This document shows positions 22,596 to 29,594 of a stretch of DNA of 29,594 nucleotides, one piece after another. How positions within the stretch are numbered: the stretch's first letter is position 1; each line of letters opens with the position of its first letter. The position numbers and the translations under genes were made by a program. Under the pieces are notes generated by a model. That model was not told the origin of the DNA and ran no database searches. It worked only from the letters and a program-made list of their open reading frames with translations. Location of the stretch: the NCBI GenBank assembly GCA_943704495.1, contig CALSCR010003705.1, positions 1 to 29,594 of the forward strand, read 5' to 3'. This DNA is from Pigoraptor chileana. Lineage: Eukaryota; Opisthokonta; Filasterea.

Positions 22596-23812
22596 TTGTG
22601 TTTGTGTTTGTGTGCCTGTAATGTGCAGGGTGTCTATGTGTGTTTGTGTCCGGCAGCCACTGACGGCAATGGCGTCCATTATTGCAGTCACCGACCATTC
22701 TTGTTACTTCGGATCAAATAGTAGTCTACGAGGGAAAAGTGCGCGAAAAGCCGGAGAGTGCGGAGGTATGTGCATGCTTACATGTCGTTGTAAATTGTAT
22801 ACTCTCTTCAATCTGTCGCTGAAGTTTCATCTCGTCACTCGCTGCGAATAGGTAGCTTTACTTCTTGTGCATGTCTCAGTGGTATCTCTCGGGGTGTGCG
22901 AGAAATTTCAGTTGTGCATTTGTGAGGGATCGAGCTGCATATTCCGATCTTCTGATAGCCTATGGGTGGTGTTGTGTGTGTGCGCATGTGTGTGATTGTA
23001 TGTATCGATTGATTGCAGGAGTGTTATCGGTACCTGAAGAGCTATGAGACGAAGCCCGCAGAGACATGCACGGCGGTTGTCGTCATCAACACAAAAAACA
23101 ACAAGCGCACATCGGTGTGTATTTAAGCATTGCAACTGCGGGATAACCATTTAGCGATACTGGTTATCTCACACATACACTCTTCTCCCCATCTTTCCTT
23201 TGCTCGCCCCCTTCTGTGTATCCTCTTGTTCACACTTTAAGTATCCCACACAACCGTAACGAAAGTGTTGCTTATTGCGGCCTGTTTTCCAATTCTGACG
23301 CAATGAATCGCAGGGAATTGACCGCGCAAAGCAGCACTTCAGCCCCATTCCAGAGCCCATTGCCACCGAGCTTATTGCAAAGGGCGACGTCATGCACTGT
23401 TGCGGCGGCTTCATGATCGATGACCGTGAGTGATTGCGTGTGACCGACTGTGGTGGTTGTTTGTGCTTTTTATGTTCACCGCCAACTGCACTTTGCTTAG
23501 GTCCCCGGTTAAGGAGTCTCCATATGTCTGTTCTGTCTCTGTCTCATCTCTTTCATCTCCATCGTTTTGTTTTCCCTTTCGTTGTTGGTTGAGTACATTG
23601 GCATAGAGGACGCTGACTTGAATCTGCCTTTTCTTGCACTCTGTTTCTGTTCGCTTGGCATACATCGATCTAAAACACACGCAACAAATCATCAACACAA
23701 TCAACACACAGCCATTCTTCATCCCTACCTCACCCACCGCGAGGGCACCGAGGACTCCATCATGGGATTGCCGATTGCACTTCTCAAGGACCTCATTTCA
23801 AGTGTGCTTTAA
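22176..23812 (+). CDS. Maf-like nucleotide pyrophosphatase (207 aa, 6 exons)
   Basis: Exons are 22176-22310, 22404-22505, 22688-22765, 23019-23114, 23314-23425 and 23712-23812. All introns are GT-AG, phases match, and there are 207 codons plus TAA, the usual Maf length. Maf proteins hydrolyse nucleoside triphosphates, including modified bases, to monophosphates and clean the nucleotide pool. Motifs in order: LILGSSSRWRKIVL (substrate loop, residues 14-27), VLTADIDEK, ASAKAEAI, VTSDQIVVYEGKVREKPES (Asp88 at the catalytic position), GIDRAKQHFSPIP, CCGGFMIDDP and SIMGLPIALL. The SDQIVVYEGxVREKP form and the extended C-terminus are closer to the plant/algal Maf-like branch, as I recall it, than to bacterial YhdE (DTVV). 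It looks complete and intact. It is convergent with the PhyH gene, with 94 bases between the stops. Confidence 0.9.
22528..22612. repeat. Long imperfect (TG)n in Maf intron 2
   Basis: About 85 bases of TG with CTG and TTTG interruptions lie about 20 bases inside the donor of the 182-base intron 2 of the Maf gene. Confidence 0.9.
23593..23632. repeat. Diverged intronic element in the Maf gene, opposite plus-strand orientation
   Basis: ACATTGGCATAGAGGACGCT followed by GACTTGAATC matches the reverse complement of the element at 13988-14107. It lies in Maf intron 5 (23426-23711). Because Maf is on the plus strand, the element reads in the same sense relative to transcription as the copies in the giant gene, and is again followed by a pyrimidine-rich stretch. 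Confidence 0.65.
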
Positions 23813-23906
23813 ACGTTACTAATATCACACATCCTAAGTTGTGCTGTTTTGTGCAAAAAATAGTGTGTAGCAGGAGAGGTTTTTAATCCTGAACAGTATT
23901 ATTTGT
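23813..23906. other. 94-base convergent 3' intergenic spacer
   Basis: Only 94 A/T-rich bases separate the Maf TAA and the PhyH TGA. Both transcripts probably overlap at their 3' ends. No canonical AATAAA is visible on either strand. Confidence 0.6.
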
Positions 23907-26089
23907 TCACTTCTTTGCGAGCTTTTTTGCGTCATACGGGACGTATTGCATCGAGTGCTCTGGTGGAGGACCCGTCGCCTGCATGGCGGACACAACCTCC
24001 TGCAAAATCACATACACGTGACGGACGCCACATACATGTGCAACGCACATGCACAAGCACACGCACAAACAGAAGAACACGGTCACGCGGTTAGTTGCCG
24101 TCGCACAGGAACCTCGAGACAATGCCAACAACGCTTGGTGGAACTTTTTTGTTGAAATACGCGCATCCGGAGAAAACAAGGATGGAGGCCTGCCATGGCA
24201 ATGTAGGTCCACAGTGTGCATGATGCACAAATGAATCAGAGATAGTGATGGCACTCACCCGCATTCCTTCAAATTCAAGCCATATGTCGGTCATGGACTC
24301 ATAGCCACTGCGACCCTCCGGGGTGTTGCGCCGCGCATTGGACAGCCGAAAATAGCACGCATATCGCACGTGGGGGCTGGCATTGGGAGCAACCGTGTGC
24401 GCTAACTGTGCCACGGGTTTGCGGGAGCAAGGTGTCACGTGAAAGTGCGGTCGTGTCAATAGCATTCAGACGAGTATACAAAAATGTGCTAATTATGCCA
24501 TCCTAACCTCAACACAACAGAATTGCAGAAATGTCCAGAATCCTTTGTCACGGGCACAACAAATAAATAAACACATAAACACACACAAACACACACACAC
24601 ACACAAACGCAGTTATAAACCATAACACCGCTGCTGATTGTGAATACGCACCGAATAATGCGCAAGAACGACGTCACCAGGGCCCGCAAGCACGTGACAG
24701 GGCGGAGGCACGGGCAGCTTCGGGAGGCCGTGGTCCACCATTGTTTCGGGGCCGAAATCTCGGCAGAATTTTTCCATCATATGGTGAGATCCTGTTCAGT
24801 AGGGATTCGTGTGGGAGGGTTTATGGTTGCGAATTGAATCCCCAGGGAGAGTGCCACAGTCACCACACACGCTGTCAAAGTGCACACAGAAACACACACG
24901 CACACATTACATCCAGTATGCAGACACAGCGAGAGTGCAACATACTCGCCAATTCTGGCAACAAAGCGGATTTTGAAAAGCTGCACCGACTGCAGATGAC
25001 AAAAACGGCACATCGACAGCACATACCAGGAAAAACGCAAAGATTGCCGCTGCAAGGGAAATCAATAGGGCTCAGATACACGCCGACAAGAAGGCTGAAG
25101 GAATGCACTCGGTCCTGCGTCACATCAGGGTTATTTGTGCGCATGAGGCATTGTGGGAGGGTGTGCCGAGTGTGTATACGGCAGTTGCGTTTAGTATCAT
25201 CGTGAATCTCTGTGTGCTGTCAATATGTCGCCATCCCTTTTCTTCTCTTCCACAAACGAGCGCATTCTGCTCCCAGTTTCTAGACAAACGTTCAAATGTA
25301 CACGGCATCAACTGAAAGCGAAAGTCACACATACACGCACACACACGCACGCACCTTTGGGACCAGACCATTGTCGGGCGTGGGTATGCCATCCACATGC
25401 CAGTGCTGTTCCCAATGCGGACCGTAATTCGGTGAATTTTGTGGAAATCGAAGCGCAATTTGTGCGCCGTGCCCTCGCCCATTGATGCGCCCGGGACCAA
25501 TTAGCGACTCACAGAGGCCTGCACCCAAAAACACGACAATTACAAAATAATATATATTTATATATATATGTATATGTGTGTGTGTGTGTGCAAGTTTTGT
25601 GTTGTGTACAGTGAGTGTTCATTAGATAGAGTTATGGAGACGAGAGAGGCACAATAGAGGCAAAGAGTGCCACCGCCGGACCAATGACGCATCTAAACGG
25701 CTGCAAATGCATCCAGATCATTCAAGAACTCATGACTTTACCGCTGATGCTTGAATCATGAATGACTACAGTGTGCGACATTGTGCGTGCCCACCCACCC
25801 CAGAGGTCCGTGTCGGCAAGAAGTGCCTTCACCTGTGGAGAGTTTGCAGCATCTTTGCAGTATGCTACTGTTGGTGGATCACGGTCGCTGTTAAGATGCC
25901 AATCGGCCTGTGTGCGTGTGTTTGTATATGTGCGCATATATACATGTGTGAGAACGGTGTACGTGTGTATGCGTTTACGCATAAAAATACGTGTGTGGGA
26001 GAGAGAGGATGTTGTGCGTGTACATGCGTGTATGTGTGTATGCGTGCACGCTTGAATATGTGTATGCATGTATGCATGTACATACATAG

Positions 26090-26142
<53 letters not shown>

Positions 26143-26892
26143 ATTTGTGGCGTGCGGGTGTGGATGAAAGCGAAGCGGAGAGAATAAATCTCGTGAGAGA
26201 AGTGTGAATAATACATCAGTCCACACGCGCTTTAACAATGCCACACACTGCACGTGCGCAAGCACCTTGTTTATGCCTTCTCCCAGAGAGTGGTTAATCG
26301 CACGTAAGGCGGCATTGACAAGCTCAATTGGTATTACTCCGGGCACAAACACAAATCCATTGCGATAGAACTCCTGTTCAGGGACGGTAGTTAGGAGATC
26401 CATAGTTAGGAGATCCGGAGGTTCCACCGTGTAGCGATTGCGATTGAGACACCCAAAAGCATGCACAGAAAGAACCGCATGTGTTATCTACAGTTATCCA
26501 CGCATGTAAAAGGAAGTCATAGAGAAAACAATGCAATGCACTCATAACCACCAAGGTGTGCTGCCTATAGCTAGCAATGGGAGCTGACAACACTTTGAGA
26601 CATACACACACACACACACACACACACATAGAAGACACACATATTACACACACACATACATACTCACACACACACATACACACTCACGCTTACATACAAC
26701 ACACGCACCTCCTTCTGATGGTCCAACAGCGATGCCCCAACAAGGGTCGCTCCCCCGGGACCCGCTCTAGCAACGCGCATGTATGGAAGTGGCGCAGTCT
26801 GAGCAGCAGTAATCCGCCGCAATAAGTAGGAATAGTCAATACATCCATATGGCACCAACACTGAATTGAATATGGTTACACACACACACACG

Positions 26893-26928
<36 letters not shown>

Positions 26929-27567
26929 AAGCTCACCTGATGCGTGGGCGGCACGTAAGGAAGACCTGCCGTGTGCGGCGGATGAGGATGGCCGTGGTGT
27001 GGTCTTGCGGCCGGCGCGTGGGCATACGGCATGGGAGCCGACGCCTTAGCAGACGAGTGTGGCGCTTGCAGTTGCAAGCCCTGCATCGCTTGTGTGGCGG
27101 CCTGAATGGGCACATCTCCACTCAGCAGGCGATCTGCGGCCGCGTTCACATCATTTCCTGCGCAGATGCGTCGTACAACAGTATTCGAGTCGTCAGTCTC
27201 GACGAACATCCTCATATATATCGTGCATCACCAACACCAAATCTGACAGCGCATGATGAACAAACACTAAAGGCGCTGACGGCAAATAAAAAGCGAGTAC
27301 CAGAGCATGCGCAAAGTGAAGTGGACCAAAGCACGTGACTGCGTGTTCGCTGGCGGTCTCAAACATAAAAGGCTACTGTCCTTATAGTCGCTCTACTGGC
27401 GGCGTTTGCCGTGGCCAAGAAGCCCAAGCGTCAAATCATCACCGGTCATCTCTCTCCATCATATGCTGATCCTCCCCACCACATGCTTCCAGTGTGCTTC
27501 GTATTGTTGCCGCATTGATAGTGGGAAATAGCGTTGCAAGCTGGGCGAATTTGGCGTGCGTGTCCAT
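23907..27567 (-). CDS. CUE domain-phytanoyl-CoA dioxygenase fusion (415 aa, 10 exons)
   Basis: Exons on the minus strand: 27567-27480, 27157-26937, 26798-26709, 26373-26266, 25907-25799, 25518-25355, 25114-25027, 24791-24652, 24405-24259, 23999-23907. Introns are GT-AG, phases match, and the sum is 1248 nt. ATG 27567 has an in-frame TGA two codons upstream. Residues 6-45 form a ubiquitin-binding CUE domain (LFP at 13-15, Leu-Leu at 40-41), completed only by splicing exons 1 and 2. A Pro/His/Ala-rich linker follows. Residues about 134-360 are a PhyH-type Fe(II)/2-oxoglutarate dioxygenase. They begin EFYRNGFVFVPGVIP, then HWHVDG gives the metal ligands His246 and Asp248, NLCVFPGSHH follows, and His339 (LAHTVAPN) and Arg350 are the distal ligand and the 2-oxoglutarate anchor. 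All key residues are present. No peroxisomal PTS1 is visible (C-terminus LAKK). The substrate is unknown. Confidence 0.9.
24576..24604. repeat. (CA)n in a PhyH intron
   Basis: A short (CA)n lies in the intron at 24406-24651 of the CUE-PhyH gene. Confidence 0.85.
25546..25592. repeat. (AT)n-(TG)n compound microsatellite
   Basis: AT-rich and TG blocks lie adjacent to each other in the intron at 25519-25798 of the CUE-PhyH gene. Confidence 0.85.
26089..26141. repeat. (TA)n-(TG)n compound microsatellite
   Basis: A (TA)n block of about 10 units runs straight into about 16 TG units in the intron at 25908-26265 of the CUE-PhyH gene. Confidence 0.95.
26383..26417 (-). repeat. Tandem 16-bp repeat duplicating a branch-point-like CTAAC
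   Basis: On the minus strand GGATCTCCTAACTA occurs twice, 16 bases apart, ending about 11 bases before the acceptor of exon 4 of the CUE-PhyH gene (26374). Each unit carries CTAAC, a good branch-point match. Confidence 0.75.
26603..26700. repeat. Interrupted (CA)n array
   Basis: About 100 bases of CA with GAAGA, TATT and TACAT interruptions lie in the intron at 26374-26708, next to the exon 3 donor of the CUE-PhyH gene. Confidence 0.9.
26878..26927. repeat. (CA)n in CUE-PhyH intron 2
   Basis: About 24 CA units with one GCAT interruption lie 8 bases inside the exon 2 donor (26936). Confidence 0.9.
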
Positions 27568-29576
27568 ATTTCAGCCTCGGTGGCACTGGGGTCGCAGGAT
27601 ATGCACGCGCGCGGTCTCGTGCGGACCGGCCACTCAGTAGGTACTGCCGGCGCCGACTTCACTTATATCACGTTCAGTGACCCGGAAGCATCTACTGAGT
27701 AACAGGCAAATCTAGCGCTACCGTTTCTTACTGAAGTGATTCCAGGGCGACCGTGAAGGAATGGCGGCATATTGCCTCATTGCTCTCTGCTTGAAGTAGT
27801 GGTGACTGATCAATGAATGCCATTCGATCCTTCAGTGAAGGCAGATCCATCACTTGATTCTCAGACTGAAGGGTGCGGCCGCGGCGTCATCAAAACTGAT
27901 CCGCCAGACTGTACAGGCCCCCGGATGTTGGTCGGTTGGCTGTGGATGTTGGTCGGCTCGCGGCCGCAGCCGCCGGCTGTATTCCCGGCGGCCCGCCGCC
28001 GCTCGCCGTGGCCTGTAACGCTGCCAATCGCGACTGGCACGGAGTAATAACAACAGAACTAAAAGGAGGCTTTTCTTCAAATCAAACTCGGATTGCGTGG
28101 TTCCTGCCGCCGGCGGAAATCGCACCGGCTCAGACGAGTATGCATGCTTCAATGACGGCCGGCAGTATTAAACACATTAACACGCATGCCTGGCCGCTGC
28201 CGGCGCATGCCATGACCGCGTCCGCCGTCGGCGACGTGACTGACTGGCCTGAGTCCGGCCACGGCGGTGGCAGGCCGGCAGTAGCTGACTAGTATTGCAG
28301 GGGACCCAGACCCGACAGGCTGACTGCCGTAAAACGCACATGTATATATTATTCAGTCTACCCGGGCCAGACCCTTCAGTTCTGGCGCCGTAAGTCACTG
28401 TGTCGCCAAGGCAGCCGCTCGGTCAATTGGAAAGCAGTTAATGTACTGGTCTGCGGCTATAGCTACGGCCCGCCGCGGAGGGCCAGGTCCAGTCAAAACT
28501 GACCGACTGTGTCAACGCGGCTGCAGATCTACTAGGGAAATATGTAATTAAGACGGGCAATCTGACGGGGCTTAGTGGATTGCGGCAGCTGCGGCATGCC
28601 GTGCAAGACTATGTTGTCACCAGACTACCGATCGCGGTGGGCATTCACAGTAACAGTTACTGTTAGTTCCTGTTCTGTTGCAGCCAAGTACTCACATGTC
28701 AATTCATTCGTCATTGTCAGGAATAAATATGATCGTGCTGTCATGGCCGAAAAATCACTGAAATGCATACCTTGGAGGGTCAGTGCCACGGCATTAATCA
28801 GATCTGCAGTGTAATGAAGCGGATTAAAACGGCAATTATTGTGATGAATTATTGCTGAAAACAATTGCCGCAACTGACAAAACAGTACGTTCGGATTTTA
28901 AACATACTGACACTGAATAGTTCAACTGTCAAAGATCGGCACCACTCGTCGTCGACGGGCAGACCGACGTTTATTATTCTATAGCATATGCATGGTCGAC
29001 GTCGCCGGGTCGCCGGGGCGGACATGCTGAGCATAACTTATTTCGTGATCTTAGACTATAGTAACGTCATGACTCAAGAGGCTCACGGTGCGCGAGAACT
29101 TTAGCAATAGTTTGTTCGGCACTGACGGCGGTCCGATCAGTGGCTGCCGCAGCTGCCGATAGTGGTTCCAGGTATTAAGTGCCCGGTTCAATTACACTTA
29201 TTAGGGGGCTCGGCATGCCCGGCATGGTAATTAAAATCAGGGCCTATACTGACGCGCGTGTTCTAACTTAATATTTGCAGGTCTGCGGTTAGGAGTATCT
29301 GAGTACCACTCCTACAGTAATCTGAGTCAGACTCGCGACTACGCGACTGCCGTGATTATTCATATTATAGTCTAATTTGCCGAACTCTGTATCAGAGTGG
29401 ATATCACCCGCCACTGTGCCGACATACGATTCGAAACTGGCACTGACCAACCTACCGGCGAACTCAATCAGACCAGACGAGTATCCGGGTGTAAGTTCTG
29501 TTCTGTATCAATTAATACTACTGTCAGACGAGTACGTATTAAAACAGTAAAAATGAGCAAACGATGGAGACTGAGC
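27568..29576. other. About 2 kb without genes and with atypical composition
   Basis: The first tens of bases should hold the CUE-PhyH promoter and 5' UTR. From about 27640 onward I find no exon, no domain, no simple repeat, no open frame above about 120 codons, and none with protein-like content. Short GC-rich clusters (27880-28025) alternate with AT-rich ones. ACTG/CAGT tetramers are frequent: I count about 46 by eye, against roughly 15 expected. The region may be foreign, chimeric, or a diverged non-coding compartment. Confidence 0.6.
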
Positions 29577-29594
29577 GGGGGGGGGGGGGGGGGG
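29577..29594. repeat. Terminal G18 homopolymer
   Basis: Exactly 18 G end the window, the reverse complement of the C18 at the left end. Confidence 0.9.

Noticed and set aside
26937-27215. ATG at 27215 as the start of the PhyH protein
   Set aside because: It gives a truncated, headless CUE-like helix. Splicing 27480 to 27157 in phase instead yields a complete CUE domain, with ATG 27567 preceded by an in-frame stop.
27459-27662. Minus-strand open frame of 67 codons
   Set aside because: It overlaps the first CUE-PhyH exon in another frame. The CUE motif is in the frame starting at 27567.

Overview
The window looks like nuclear DNA from a unicellular eukaryote. A protist on or near the animal lineage (choanoflagellate-like or another holozoan) is my best guess. 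Coding exons are GC-rich and are split by short GT-AG introns packed with (CA/TG)n and other simple repeats. The genes combine animal-style extracellular modules (lipid-transfer, FN3-like, EGF, somatomedin B) with ordinary eukaryotic housekeeping enzymes. The genus is not determinable from the sequence alone.

Layout from left to right: (1) 326-859 (+), the 3' part of a small single-membrane-span gene resembling the cytochrome oxidase assembly factor COA3. (2) 1430-21252 (-), one giant gene that I reconstruct as 17 exons whose phases all agree, encoding about 5117 residues. It has a signal peptide, a vitellogenin/apolipoprotein-type large lipid transfer (LLTP) N-terminal module, a beta-rich hydrophobic region, about 19 FN3-like repeats, an SEA-like segment, a concanavalin-like jelly roll, seven EGF modules around a PPC-like module, and a C-terminal somatomedin B domain. 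(3) 22176-23812 (+), a complete six-exon Maf-family nucleotide pyrophosphatase. (4) 23907-27567 (-), a complete ten-exon protein with an N-terminal CUE domain fused to a phytanoyl-CoA dioxygenase (PhyH) domain. (5) 27568-29594, about 2 kb without a recognisable gene. Its composition is unlike the rest, and it ends in exactly 18 G, mirroring the exactly 18 C at the left end.

Gene order is COA3-like> <giant | Maf> <PhyH. This gives two convergent pairs and one divergent promoter region (21253-22175). The four genes have no obvious common pathway. The most interesting object is the giant secreted protein: an LLTP lipid-binding module joined to an adhesive FN3/EGF/SMB extracellular array, with one FN3-like repeat apparently split by several nested insertions. 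Second is the CUE-PhyH fusion. The introns also hold a small repeat family that always lies in the same orientation relative to transcription.
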